Shown here: positions 29,986 through 39,785 of the stretch, in pieces
How the letters are laid out: each line of letters opens with the position of its first letter
Numbering within the stretch: the stretch's first letter is position 1
From: Rhodopirellula islandica
GTDB lineage: Bacteria; Planctomycetota; Planctomycetia; Pirellulales; Pirellulaceae
Assembly (NCBI RefSeq): GCF_001027925.1
Contig: NZ_LECT01000044.1
Location: 496,001 to 560,000 of the forward strand
Length of the DNA: 64,000 nucleotides
Reading direction: 5' to 3'
Translations under genes and position numbers: made by a program
Notes under the pieces: generated by a model
The model's input: the letters and a program-made list of their open reading frames with translations, nothing else
What the model was told of the DNA's origin: nothing
Database searches by the model: none

Positions 29986-31277
29986 CGTTTGCCTCCTTGC
30001 AGTCGTGCGAGCAATTCCGTGGTTGCTGCTTCGATCCATTCGTGACATTCTTCAGGGTTGTCCAAGCGAATGGGGGCTTGGTCGCCACTGAATTCGGTCG
30101 GCAGTTTTTTCAGTAATGGGGTGATCTCGCTGGCCATCCAATCCGAGTCGCCTCCGCCGGATTTCAATTCTTCGACGACGGAGAGAATGCTGTGCAGCGG
30201 GCCCTCCTGATTCGTATCGTGTTGTTCCGCGGGCGAGTGATCGACCTCGGCCGAGGTTTTGATCTTCAACCGTTCCAACCAGACTTGTCCGTGGCCATGG
30301 GTGACCGAAGTGGCTCGCAGCGACGCTTCCAAATTGGATTGTTCACGCATCCATTGGTGATGCAGCGATGATTGGCCGGACAAGATGACTCGGGTGACCA
30401 GCAACCGATTCTCGGCCTGTTCCAGTTGGTCGTTCATCCAGGCTTCATAGGCGTCCATCAATTCATCGGTGTGCGACCATTGACTTGCATTGGCGTCAAA
30501 GGTTTCAAATCGGACGACATCGAGCGGCATGAACCGACGCTCAGTTTGATTGCGAGCGTCAAGGTCGACGAGGAGGCAACCTTTCGGTCCCGATTCGCGA
30601 ATGTGTCGGCCTTGAATGTTGCCACTGAAGACCACCGGGGCGGTGCCTTCGATTTGGTGCTCGCCGCGCAAGTGAATGTGGCCGAGGGCCCAGTAGTCGT
30701 AGCCCTTGTCGGCGAGTTGCTGCGGGGAACAGGGGGCATACGGATCGTGACCGTCCAGGCCTGACAGTCCGGTGTGCAAGATGCCGAGGTTGAACATGCC
30801 GCCGATCGGTGCGGGGTATTCGGCGGCCATGTCGCCGGTTTCGGCTCGTTTGGCATAGGATCGGCCGTGGATCACGATGCCGAGGTCTTCGAGCACACGT
30901 TGGTCGACTTTCTTTTCGCTGAGCAGAATATCGGAGCCGTCAGGGTTCTTTGGCAGCGGCAGGTTCGACGTCATTTTGTTGGCGGCGTCGTGGTTGCCTC
31001 GAATGACGGCAACGTGGATGCCTTCTTGAACCAATCGGCTGGCTTGTTTGACAAAAAACAGACCGGTGTTTTGGTCGGGCCAATCGCCGTCGTAGAGGTC
31101 GCCTGCGATGACGACCAAGTCGACTTGTTCGTCGATCGCCAACTGGGTCATGTTCTCGAGTGCTCGCCGGGATGCCTCACGAATTTCGTCGACGGGAGCG
31201 TCTTCGTAGGCGTCAAGCTTCTGCAGGGGGCTGTCCAGATGAATGTCGGCGGCGTGAAGAATGCGGCGGTGACTCAA
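29982..31277 (-). CDS. SbcD/YhaO-like metallophosphoesterase (nuclease subunit)
   Basis: 431 residues. All calcineurin-type motifs are visible: DIHLDS (residues 11-16), GDLYDGD, GNHDAA, and GHIHLRG. It is the expected nuclease partner of the overlapping SbcC/YhaN-like ATPase; such pairs form Mre11-Rad50-like complexes that act on double-strand breaks and hairpins. C-terminal 130 residues are an acidic, partner-binding-like region without catalytic motifs. Divergent from the PSP1-like gene (78 bp between starts). Confidence 0.9.
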   Translation of the reverse strand: MSHRRILHAADIHLDSPLQKLDAYEDAPVDEIREASRRALENMTQLAIDEQVDLVVIAGDLYDGDWPDQNTGLFFVKQASRLVQEGIHVAVIRGNHDAANKMTSNLPLPKNPDGSDILLSEKKVDQRVLEDLGIVIHGRSYAKRAETGDMAAEYPAPIGGMFNLGILHTGLSGLDGHDPYAPCSPQQLADKGYDYWALGHIHLRGEHQIEGTAPVVFSGNIQGRHIRESGPKGCLLVDLDARNQTERRFMPLDVVRFETFDANASQWSHTDELMDAYEAWMNDQLEQAENRLLVTRVILSGQSSLHHQWMREQSNLEASLRATSVTHGHGQVWLERLKIKTSAEVDHSPAEQHDTNQEGPLHSILSVVEELKSGGGDSDWMASEITPLLKKLPTEFSGDQAPIRLDNPEECHEWIEAATTELLARLQGGKR

Positions 31278-31354
31278 GAGGCTTCCTGCGGGCGGGGTGG
31301 GTGAAGAGCGAGTTGGGGACGACGACGTCGTGTCGGACGGCTAGACTGATCGAC

Positions 31355-31903
31355 ATGATAACGCACCATGTTCGAATCGGCTTCGCGGGAGAAATCTACC
31401 TGGCTCGTGCCCAGCGACGGATCGAACGTGGCCGGCGAGTGTTGGTGCGAACACCCCGCGGGGTGGAATTGGCCGAAGCATTGTCGGTTTGCGACGATGA
31501 CGGCACACCCACCACCCTGGAAATCCTCCGGCCGACCACACACAACGATGATCTTCTGATCGAGCGTTTGCAGCGGCACAAGGTTCGCGCGGTTCGCGAA
31601 TGCCAAGCGATTTTGGCGGAAAGCGAATCGTCAGCGGTTTTGTTGGACGTCGATCAATTGTTCGACGGCGGGACGCTGGTGATGCACTTCTTGGGGGAAC
31701 CGGATGCCCTAGGCCGCGAGCTGACCGATGCGATCGTTCGCCGCTACGAAGCCGAAGTCAAGAGCATCGAGCTGAGTGATTTGATGCAAACCGGTTGCGG
31801 ACCGGGGTGCGGCACCGCCGACGCCGGTGGCTGCGGCGGCGGGTGCTCGTCATGCAGCGGATGTGGGATCGTCTCAGCGAGACAAAAACAGCCGCTTGGA
31901 TAG
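31355..31903 (+). CDS. PSP1-like domain protein with Cys-rich tail
   Basis: 182 residues. The first 140 residues resemble the PSP1 C-terminal domain (as in YaaT/RicT): VRTPRGVELAEALSV, ILRPTTHNDDLLI, and LLDVDQLFDGGTLVMHFLGEP, followed by VRRYEAEV. The last about 40 residues carry six Cys in CGPGC, GGCGGGC and CSSCSGC clusters (residues 148-170), suggesting metal or Fe-S binding. YaaT/RicT homologs take part in RNA maturation and phosphorelay control and bind Fe-S cofactors, which the tail would suit, but that link is inferred. The coding end overlaps the convergent DUF11 gene by 30 bp. ATG 31355 used. Confidence 0.7.
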   Translation: MITHHVRIGFAGEIYLARAQRRIERGRRVLVRTPRGVELAEALSVCDDDGTPTTLEILRPTTHNDDLLIERLQRHKVRAVRECQAILAESESSAVLLDVDQLFDGGTLVMHFLGEPDALGRELTDAIVRRYEAEVKSIELSDLMQTGCGPGCGTADAGGCGGGCSSCSGCGIVSARQKQPLG

Positions 31904-34900
31904 GACACGTGGGGCTCGGATCTCAAGAGCGACTTGGTCGTCCTCGTCTGGATCGCCATTGCCAGGCACACTGTCGACGTCGAACTGGTCGGTTTGCGTG
32001 ACCTCGGCGTTCAATGTTTTCAACCCGCGAGTGTCGACGCGTGCGGTCAGGACCAACTGGACGCTTGCACCGGACGCCAAGGGGCCGATGTTCCACAGGC
32101 CCGTCGCGGGATCATAGGTGCCTTGCTGCGGTGAGACCGGTGGTACCAACGTCAACCCATCGGGCAACAAGGATTCGATGACGACGCCGGTGGCATCCGA
32201 AACACCGTCGGCATTGGCGGCGGTCAAGGTGATCGTGATGATGTCATCGACTTCGGGTTCCAAGTTGTCCACCGTCGCGGTGACGCTGACGTCGACCACT
32301 TGAGGTGTGATCTGGACCGAAGCCAGGTCATCTTCGTCGGCACTCGCGTTGCCTGGAATGCTGTCCGGGTCGATTTGATCCGACTGGATGATTTCGGCCA
32401 CGTTGGTCACCGATCCAGACTGCTCAACGATGGCGTTGATTTGCAACGTCGCGGATTGATTGGGTTCCAAGCGAGTCAAGGTCCAAAGACCTGTTCCAGC
32501 GTTGAAGGTGCCTTGGGTTGGCGTCGCGTCTTGGAAGTTCAGCGAACCGGGCAAAATGTCCCGGATCACGACGTTGGTCGCAGGATCGTTGTTGGCGTTG
32601 GTGATGGTCACCAAGTACTGGACTGTGTCGCCGCGATTGGGATCCGAGATGTCGACGGACTTGGTCAACGACAGGTCCGCACGTGCGATCATCAGGATCG
32701 CGGAGTCGGCATCGTCTTCGTTGACGTCGCCGTTTCCAAACACGCTGTTGCGATCAGGTTGGTCGGCCGAGGCGACTTCGGCAAAGTTGGTGATGCCGTC
32801 ACGAAGGAGGTCGTCCGTGATCGCGTCTCGATTGACCGATGCGTTCAGCGTCAGCGTGACCGATTCGTTGCTGGGGATGCTCGGGATCGACCAAGTGCCC
32901 GACTGAGGGTTGTAGCCTCCGTTGGCGGTCGACGAAGAGACAAAGATCAGCCCGGCGGGCAATGAGTCGGCGACTTCGACATTGGTGGCTGTCGTTGGTC
33001 CCGTGTTCGAAACGGTCAATTCAAATTCGACCGGGTCGTCCAAGTCGAAACGGGTGCCGTCCACCGTCTTGCTGAGCGCCAGATCGATCAGCTGGGCTTG
33101 GACGTCCACCGAGGCTCGGTCGTCCTCGGCTGGATCGACGTCGCCATTGCCCGGCGTGCTGTCTGGGTCGCGTTGGTCGCTGGCCATGATCTCCGCCACG
33201 TTGGTTTGCAACGATTCGGAGTCGACGTTTGCGGTCAGTGTCAGCGTGGCGGTTTGACCAGATGTGAGCTCATCGATCATCCAAATCTCGGTGACCGGCG
33301 AGTAGGTGCCGTCGGAAGTGGTTTGGTCGGTGAGGTCCATTCCGGCGGGCAAGAAGTCACGGACGCGAATTCCGGTCGCTGGGTCGGGGCCGCTGTTGCG
33401 AACGGTGATCGTGAAGGTGACCGCGTCGCCAAAGTTGGGCGAGGCATTGTCGACGGTCTTGGTCAGCGAAAGGTCGGCGCTCGCAAGGGTCACCATGGCG
33501 GTGGCGGTGTCGTCTTCGCCGTCATCCAATCCACTGTCAGGAACGCTGTCTTGGTCGGCTTGCTCGGCAGCGATCACTTCGGCTCGGTTTTCGAGTGTTT
33601 CCACGTCGCCGATGGTGCCAGTCAGCTCCAGCGTGGTTTCTTCGCCGGATGCCAAATCACCAATCGTCCAAAGTCCGGTCGCTGCATTGAATGCACCGGC
33701 GGGCGACGAGGATGTGAAGGTGTATCCATCGGGAAGCGAGTCGCGAACGACGATTCCGGTGGCATCGTCGGGCCCATCGTTGCGAAGCGTCAGCGTGAAG
33801 GTGACTTCGCCGTTGATGGCGGGACGTTCGGGGGAAGCGGTCTGTGTGAGCGAGAGATCGATGACCGGCGTGGTGATGCTCGCACTGGCTTGGTCGTCTT
33901 CCGCCGCGACGTTGTTGTCGGGCGTGGAATCGATGTCGTCTTGATCGACGGAAGCGACCTCAGCGGTGTTGGTTTGTGTTCCAACTTGGTCGACGATTGC
34001 AAACAGGGTCAACGTCGCAGTCGCGTCATCGGCCAAGGAGTCGATGGTCCACTCGCCCGTGTCGGAATCGTAGGTGCCGTCGCTGAGAGAATTGGATTCG
34101 TAAGTCATTCCCGCGGGAAGCAAGTCGCGGACCACGATGTTGGTTGCTGTGTCTCGCGTGGTGGCGGTCTCGCCATCATTGGTCAACGTGATCGTGAAGG
34201 CAACGCGGTCGCCGACGTTGGGGGACGGGTTGTCGACGGTCTTTTCCAACGACAGATCAATGAACTCGACGCGAGCGGTCACGCTGGCTTGGTCGTCTTC
34301 GGCCGGTTCGTTGTTGTCCGGCGTGCTGTCCGAATCGATCTGCCCCGCCGCAATGACTTCGGTGCGGTTGGTGATCGTCGGTGAGTCCGACGTGACATTG
34401 TTGTTGACGCGAGCGTTGACGATCAGCGTCGCCGTTCCGGAGGGGGCCAATTCGCCGACTGTCCAACGACCGTTGGATGAGTTGAAGCTGCCCGTTGTCG
34501 GTGTGGCATCGATGAACGTCAGGCCGATCGGCAAGTTCTCTTCGACGATGACTCCGGTGGCGGTGTCCAAGCCCTCGTTGCGAATGACGATTTCGTACTG
34601 AATGGCTTCGCCCAAGCGTGGTGTGAGATTGTCGACGGTTTTGAACAGTTCTAAATCGATTTGTTCGGCTTGTAGGCTCACTGCGGCTTGGTCGTCTTCG
34701 TCGATCAATCCGTTGCCCGGGGTGCTGTCTGGATCCGGAAGTGTGGCTTGGATGATTTCCGCAGTGTTCGTCAGTGTGCCCCGGGAAAGCGTTGTGGCGA
34801 CGATTTCGAGGGTGGCAAACGACGGGGCGGCGGTTCCGGAGTCAGCGTCCAGCTCGGGGACCGTCCAGCGACCGGTGTTCTCGTCGTAGGTGCCGATGGA

Positions 34901-37744
34901 GGCGGTGGATTCGACGTATTGCAGCCCGGCAGGCAGCGAGTCCAGGACGATGAACTGCCCCGAGGGATCTCCGCTGTCGTGGCGAGCTGTGATCGTGAAG
35001 GTCACGTTTTCGCCAACGTCAGCGTTGGTGTTGTCGACTGATTTGGTGAGTGACAAATCGGCTTGTGCGGGAGTGACGGCGCTGGACGCTTGATCGTCTT
35101 CGGTCGCGTCTTGGTTGTCAGGCGTGCTGTCAGGATCGAACTGGGCCGCCTGCGTGATCTCGGCCGTGTTGGTGATGGACGCGAACAGATCGCTGCGACC
35201 GGGATCTAAAATCGCGGTCAGGGTCAACGTCTCGCTTGCTCCGGCCGCCAGCGAATCGACCGTCCATGTTCCCGTGGCGTCGACATGAGTGCCGTCGGTG
35301 ACTTGGGCGTCCTGGAAAATCAGTCCGCTTGGAAGCAGGTCGGTGACTTGGATGTTGGTCGCTGTTGTGATCGGAATCGCAACGCTGGTTTCGGCGTTGG
35401 ACAACGTGATCGTGTAGGTGATTGTGTCGCCGGGCTCTGGGCGGGCCGGTGTGACCGTCTTGGTCAATTGCAAGTCGATCGCATTGGGGGTCAGTGTCGC
35501 CGAGTCGGTGTCGTCCTCGGTGGAAGCACCTGCACCAGGAGTGCTGTCAGGGTCGCTCTGGTCTGACGCCGTGATGGTGGCCGAGTTGGTCTTGATCCCG
35601 AGACTGTCGACACGTGCGATGATCTGCAGAGTTGGCATGGCCGGGATTGGGTTGCCTGGGTTGGGAGCGGTCACATCGCCGACCGTCCAAAGTCCCGTGT
35701 CTGAATCGTAAGTTCCAGACGAGGTCACATCGCTGACGTAAGTCAATCCGGCTGGCAGGCGATCTTGAACTTGAACCCCCGTTGCGTCGTTGGGACCCTC
35801 GTTGTCGACCGTGATTGTGAAGGTGACGTTCTCGCCGACCGTAGGTGTTTCGTTGGAGACGGTCTTCGTCAGCGAAAGGTCGGCGACCGGAGTTTGGAGG
35901 AGGACTTCATCCTGGTCATCTTCATCGATCAAGTCATTGCCTGGAGTGCTGTCGCGATCCGTTTGGGTGACCGCCAGGACTTCCGCCACGTTGGTGAAGT
36001 CACCGGCTTGGTCAACGCGAGCGACCAGTTCCAATGTTGCCAGTCCGCCGACGTCGAGCGATGAGATCGACCAACGGTTCGTTGACGTGTTGAACGAAGT
36101 GCCGGCGCTGGGCGTGTTGCCAACCAGCGTCAATCCCGCGGGCAAGCGGTCTTCCACCACAATCCCTGTGGCGGTGCTGAGCGTCGCGTCGGTGGCCGTG
36201 TCGAGCGATGAGTTTTGCAACGTCAGCGTGAACGTGATCTCGTCGTCGACGTTGGGTTGGCTATCGGAAACCGCTTTGGATAACTGCAAATCAACTCGCG
36301 TCGCGGTCACGGTCGCGGCGTCTTGATCGTCGTCAGCCAGCACGTTGTTGTCGCGGGGACTGTCCGCGTCGAGTTGTTCGGCCGCTGTGATTTCCGCCAC
36401 GTTGGTTTGCGGATCCAGGCTGTCCAGTTGCCCGGTCAGTCGCAGCGTGGCCGTCGCGCCGACGGCGAGACTTGGGATGGTCCAAAGTCCCGTGCCGGGC
36501 GTGAAGGTTCCTGTGGAGGTTGTTCCGGTGGTGTTGATGATTCCCGCGGGGATGCGGTCCGTCACAACGATGCCCGTTGCGGGATCGGGGCCGTTGTTGG
36601 TGACCACCACATCGAACACGACGTTCTCGTTCAACGTGGGTTCCGTGGTGATCAGGGTCTTGGTCAATTCCAAGTCCGCTTCGCCAGCGTTGTCGATGTT
36701 CTGGACGATGATGGTGGGGCCGACGGTGCCGAGCAGGTCGGCGATCGCGTCGTAGTCGGGGCCGCCACTGACTTCGAGTTCGATCGCACCGATTTGGGTC
36801 AGGTCGGCGCCACTTCCGCTGATGGTTTGGAAGTCGGTGAACGGGATGTACTCCACCGAAGTGGGCTGCGTTGGCAGGGCGGGAATGGTCAGCGTGGCTT
36901 GGCTGACCAGGGTTCGACTGCCCGCGATGCCATCGTCGCTGTAAAGTCGGATCAGCGCCGTGCCACTGGTCACCGAGCCGATGACAAATCGCAGGCCCGT
37001 CGCGGAACCACCGCTGGTGAGATCGATGGCACCCAAGCCGTCGTCGTCGACGGTTGCAGCGTCGTCCCCGGCCCCGTCCCAGATGACCAAGCGGCTTCCG
37101 TCGGCGAACCCGTTGGCATCGAAGCTGAGCAAGTTCGGGGAGACGGCTTGGTTGACGCCAATGGCCACTGTGCCAATGTCGCCTGTGCCACCTTGGGTTT
37201 TGTCGACCAACAAATCACGTGAGCCGCCGATGGCTTCGGCCGCGGCTTGCGTGGACGTGACCGGAGTCCCATCGGTGACCGTGTCTTCCACGCTTTGAGT
37301 GGTTTGGAAGGAGTCGATGGTTTGGAAAGATTGCCCGGCCACTTGCGTGGTGGTCACCGTGATCAACGGCGAAGTTTGCTGCTGCAGCGAGCGACCGTTG
37401 ACGGTCTGAGCGGGCTGGAAGACAAAGTAGGAACCCGCGGTCACGCCCGTGAATTGGTAGTTCCCACTGGGATCTGCCATGGCCATGTTGACTTCGACGT
37501 CGTCCGTGTCGGGTTCGAACACCCCATCGCCATCATCGCGGAACAGATCCAAGGCGACGTCTTCAAAGTTGCCCCCAAGGAAGCTGTCCGTGACCTGCCC
37601 CTGGATCGTCACCAAGTCAGACGCCACCGCCAACAACCGCCGATTTTCAAGGGATTCCAACAACAATCGACGCCGGCCTCGGTGCATTCCAATGGTGGAA
37701 CGGGAATCTGTCCGTGGTTTGCGACTGGGGAATCTCATCGTCAC
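31874..37744 (-). CDS. Giant secreted DUF11 repeat protein (surface adhesin-like)
   Basis: 1956 residues. The N-terminus ends in the planctomycete export motif LESLENRRLLA (about residue 40); then a SdrD-B/Cna-B-like domain (IQGQVTDSFLGG... to about residue 110), a linker region, and 12 tandem DUF11-type repeats of about 130 residues from about residue 355 to the end. Each starts DLxLTKTVxxxxPxVGxxVTFTI and carries LPAGL and STPGN...EDDQA motifs. The repeats form Ig-like beta sandwiches with acidic, probably Ca-binding EDDQ loops. A C-terminal LPXTG or PEP-CTERM anchor is absent; it ends ALEIRAPRVLSKRLFLSR. A surface or cell-cell adhesion role is inferred from the repeat type. Its terminal codons overlap the PSP1-like gene. 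Confidence 0.85.
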   Translation of the reverse strand: MTMRFPSRKPRTDSRSTIGMHRGRRRLLLESLENRRLLAVASDLVTIQGQVTDSFLGGNFEDVALDLFRDDGDGVFEPDTDDVEVNMAMADPSGNYQFTGVTAGSYFVFQPAQTVNGRSLQQQTSPLITVTTTQVAGQSFQTIDSFQTTQSVEDTVTDGTPVTSTQAAAEAIGGSRDLLVDKTQGGTGDIGTVAIGVNQAVSPNLLSFDANGFADGSRLVIWDGAGDDAATVDDDGLGAIDLTSGGSATGLRFVIGSVTSGTALIRLYSDDGIAGSRTLVSQATLTIPALPTQPTSVEYIPFTDFQTISGSGADLTQIGAIELEVSGGPDYDAIADLLGTVGPTIIVQNIDNAGEADLELTKTLITTEPTLNENVVFDVVVTNNGPDPATGIVVTDRIPAGIINTTGTTSTGTFTPGTGLWTIPSLAVGATATLRLTGQLDSLDPQTNVAEITAAEQLDADSPRDNNVLADDDQDAATVTATRVDLQLSKAVSDSQPNVDDEITFTLTLQNSSLDTATDATLSTATGIVVEDRLPAGLTLVGNTPSAGTSFNTSTNRWSISSLDVGGLATLELVARVDQAGDFTNVAEVLAVTQTDRDSTPGNDLIDEDDQDEVLLQTPVADLSLTKTVSNETPTVGENVTFTITVDNEGPNDATGVQVQDRLPAGLTYVSDVTSSGTYDSDTGLWTVGDVTAPNPGNPIPAMPTLQIIARVDSLGIKTNSATITASDQSDPDSTPGAGASTEDDTDSATLTPNAIDLQLTKTVTPARPEPGDTITYTITLSNAETSVAIPITTATNIQVTDLLPSGLIFQDAQVTDGTHVDATGTWTVDSLAAGASETLTLTAILDPGRSDLFASITNTAEITQAAQFDPDSTPDNQDATEDDQASSAVTPAQADLSLTKSVDNTNADVGENVTFTITARHDSGDPSGQFIVLDSLPAGLQYVESTASIGTYDENTGRWTVPELDADSGTAAPSFATLEIVATTLSRGTLTNTAEIIQATLPDPDSTPGNGLIDEDDQAAVSLQAEQIDLELFKTVDNLTPRLGEAIQYEIVIRNEGLDTATGVIVEENLPIGLTFIDATPTTGSFNSSNGRWTVGELAPSGTATLIVNARVNNNVTSDSPTITNRTEVIAAGQIDSDSTPDNNEPAEDDQASVTARVEFIDLSLEKTVDNPSPNVGDRVAFTITLTNDGETATTRDTATNIVVRDLLPAGMTYESNSLSDGTYDSDTGEWTIDSLADDATATLTLFAIVDQVGTQTNTAEVASVDQDDIDSTPDNNVAAEDDQASASITTPVIDLSLTQTASPERPAINGEVTFTLTLRNDGPDDATGIVVRDSLPDGYTFTSSSPAGAFNAATGLWTIGDLASGEETTLELTGTIGDVETLENRAEVIAAEQADQDSVPDSGLDDGEDDTATAMVTLASADLSLTKTVDNASPNFGDAVTFTITVRNSGPDPATGIRVRDFLPAGMDLTDQTTSDGTYSPVTEIWMIDELTSGQTATLTLTANVDSESLQTNVAEIMASDQRDPDSTPGNGDVDPAEDDRASVDVQAQLIDLALSKTVDGTRFDLDDPVEFELTVSNTGPTTATNVEVADSLPAGLIFVSSSTANGGYNPQSGTWSIPSIPSNESVTLTLNASVNRDAITDDLLRDGITNFAEVASADQPDRNSVFGNGDVNEDDADSAILMIARADLSLTKSVDISDPNRGDTVQYLVTITNANNDPATNVVIRDILPGSLNFQDATPTQGTFNAGTGLWTLTRLEPNQSATLQINAIVEQSGSVTNVAEIIQSDQIDPDSIPGNASADEDDLASVQITPQVVDVSVTATVDNLEPEVDDIITITLTAANADGVSDATGVVIESLLPDGLTLVPPVSPQQGTYDPATGLWNIGPLASGASVQLVLTARVDTRGLKTLNAEVTQTDQFDVDSVPGNGDPDEDDQVALEIRAPRVLSKRLFLSR

Positions 37745-37891
37745 TGCTTTTCTGGGGGGGCCTGCAAGCTGTGTGTGACATCACACGACGAATGGAGAAG
37801 ATAAGCGGCTTGGGTGGAGCGGGGAAGATATGCCAGTTTGAGATGTGTGTGACGCAGCGGCCCGATCGTTTGTGGGTCACACAACGGTCGT

Positions 37892-39781
37892 CTATTGCCT
37901 GGACTCGCCAAACGCCTGCTGGAGATAGTCATGGAGGACGCGTGACGATGGAAAGCGACTCGGCGAGGCGAGTGAATGTCCTCGCGCATCCTTCAGCCCC
38001 AGAATTTGAACCTCAGGCGGCCGCAGGGCCAGTTCGCACTGCAACCCGAAAATCTCGGAATCGATCATCGTTGAGTCAATCAGCAATGCTTGCGGTCTCA
38101 AGTAGTCCGCGATGGCGAGGATTCGGGGACGAGGAGATTCCGCTGACAGATCAACACCATCGAAGGAATCGGGATCGCTGACCCGAATTCCGGCGAGGGA
38201 GATCAGTGTGGGCAACAGATCCGCGTGACTGGTGTTGAAGCGAATTTCTCGCTGGACGACGTCTGGCCCGAAAACGATGGCGGGAGTTCGAACTTGTGCG
38301 GATGAGAGACGAGTTCCGTGGCCGATGGTTCCGTCATCGAGAAAGGATTCGCCGTGGTCGCCCACGATCGCAACGAGTCGGTTTGGATCTTGCAACAACG
38401 GGGCAATCATGGCATCCAGCGTTCTGGCTGAGTTTCGATAGCGATTCCAAACCGCTGTTCGCGAATCGGGGCCAAACGGCAAGGGATAGTCCGTGCCCGC
38501 CGAAGGGAGGTCTCGCACGTGTTGGGAGTCAACCAGGAACGGTGCGTGTGTGGCGTAGAGGTACAGCACCGCGAGACGAGGCGAGTGTCGTTCGCCCTCT
38601 GGCATTCCAGTGTCAGACAGAAACATCTGAGCTGACTCAATGGCACGTTGCTCCGAGGCCAAACCGTCCCGCGGTTCAACCTTGAAGGTGTCGTAGACAT
38701 CCGAATGGAGGAACGCATCCATTTGAAAGGCGTTCCAGTCTTCGGCGCCGCCGAAGAATCCCAGTTCGTAACCCGCTTGCTCAAACAAACGATTCATTGC
38801 GGGAGAGAAACGAACGTCCGCGAGATAGAACCAGATCGCATCCAGGCCGTTGACCAAAGAAAACAGCCCCAGAGAACTGGCGTTGCCACCGGAATGATGG
38901 CGGTGCATCCACAGTCCCTGCGTGGCTCGCGAATGAATGTTGGGCATGACCGACGGATGAACCAGTTCGGGTCGCAGCGATTCGACCACGACGAGCAGGA
39001 TGTCGGGCGGCAGCGGTCGGGTTTCTTGCACCACATTGAAGCGAAACAGGCGGGTGCGTCGCGTGACATCCGCTGCTGTGAACAAAGGAACTGGGATGAC
39101 CTGTTGTTCGTTCGTCCGCGCATCAGCACCAGGGTCATCGAACCAACCGGTGACTCCCAAGGCATGGCGTGAGGGGGCGCTTGTCATGCTGTTTTGAGTC
39201 GACGACCAAGTGACCAATCCTGGGATCGCCGTCATCAGGACACCAAGCGTCCACGCATAGGTTGCTCCACGAATGCTCAGTTGCCAATTTCGGGTCGTGA
39301 AGGTTCGAGCCAAGGAATGCACCGACCAGTGGCAGGTCCATCCAATCGCAAACAATCCGGCAATCGAGAATGTCAATCGAAGCAGCATTCCAAGGGTGAC
39401 ATAAGGCACCAGACTTGACACTCGCGTGGAAAACAGATTCCATGCATCGGTGGAAATCAAACGGATTCCAATCCAATGAAAGACCAACAGGTCAGCCAAG
39501 ACCCACACCCACCACAATGTCATCGAGGCCAAGATCCATCGATGCCACGACAACTTCCAACGACCGAGATACAGCAGAAATGCGACCGGAGCAAAAGCTT
39601 GAAAGACTCGCCATGCCGCGATGAAAAGCCCCGACATGGAGGCGTCTGTCTCGCTCGGAACAACAAATCGATGCCCACTTGTTGTCGCCAGCACGGCGCA
39701 CCCAATGAAGGTCGCCCACAGCAATTGTTGCCAAAGTAAGCGAGCGTCGTCTGGAGGTGTTGGTTGGGGAGACATTCGCAA
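37892..39781 (-). CDS. YejM/PbgA-like membrane sulfatase-fold protein
   Basis: 629 residues. The N-terminal 180 residues are five hydrophobic spans; the C-terminal periplasmic part has a sulfatase/alkaline-phosphatase fold: PPDILLVVVESLRPELV, HHSGGNASSLGLFSLVNGLD, YATHAPFLV, and VAIVGDHGESFLDDGTIGHGT. The loop HHSGGN...GLFSL resembles that of YejM (PbgA), a membrane protein that regulates LPS synthesis, more than the catalytic Thr loop of lipoteichoic acid synthases; a phosphoglycerol-transferase role remains possible. It is last in a four-gene reverse unit (GT2 39786, flippase 40732, FkbM 42105), separated from GT2 by 4 bp, suggesting a function in outer surface polymer assembly. Confidence 0.78.
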   Translation of the reverse strand: MRMSPQPTPPDDARLLWQQLLWATFIGCAVLATTSGHRFVVPSETDASMSGLFIAAWRVFQAFAPVAFLLYLGRWKLSWHRWILASMTLWWVWVLADLLVFHWIGIRLISTDAWNLFSTRVSSLVPYVTLGMLLRLTFSIAGLFAIGWTCHWSVHSLARTFTTRNWQLSIRGATYAWTLGVLMTAIPGLVTWSSTQNSMTSAPSRHALGVTGWFDDPGADARTNEQQVIPVPLFTAADVTRRTRLFRFNVVQETRPLPPDILLVVVESLRPELVHPSVMPNIHSRATQGLWMHRHHSGGNASSLGLFSLVNGLDAIWFYLADVRFSPAMNRLFEQAGYELGFFGGAEDWNAFQMDAFLHSDVYDTFKVEPRDGLASEQRAIESAQMFLSDTGMPEGERHSPRLAVLYLYATHAPFLVDSQHVRDLPSAGTDYPLPFGPDSRTAVWNRYRNSARTLDAMIAPLLQDPNRLVAIVGDHGESFLDDGTIGHGTRLSSAQVRTPAIVFGPDVVQREIRFNTSHADLLPTLISLAGIRVSDPDSFDGVDLSAESPRPRILAIADYLRPQALLIDSTMIDSEIFGLQCELALRPPEVQILGLKDARGHSLASPSRFPSSRVLHDYLQQAFGESRQ

Positions 39782-39785
39782 GGGG

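Noticed and set aside
33098-34384. Frame opposite the DUF11 repeats
   Set aside because: Gly/Val/Arg-rich antisense shadow of repeat DNA without family features.
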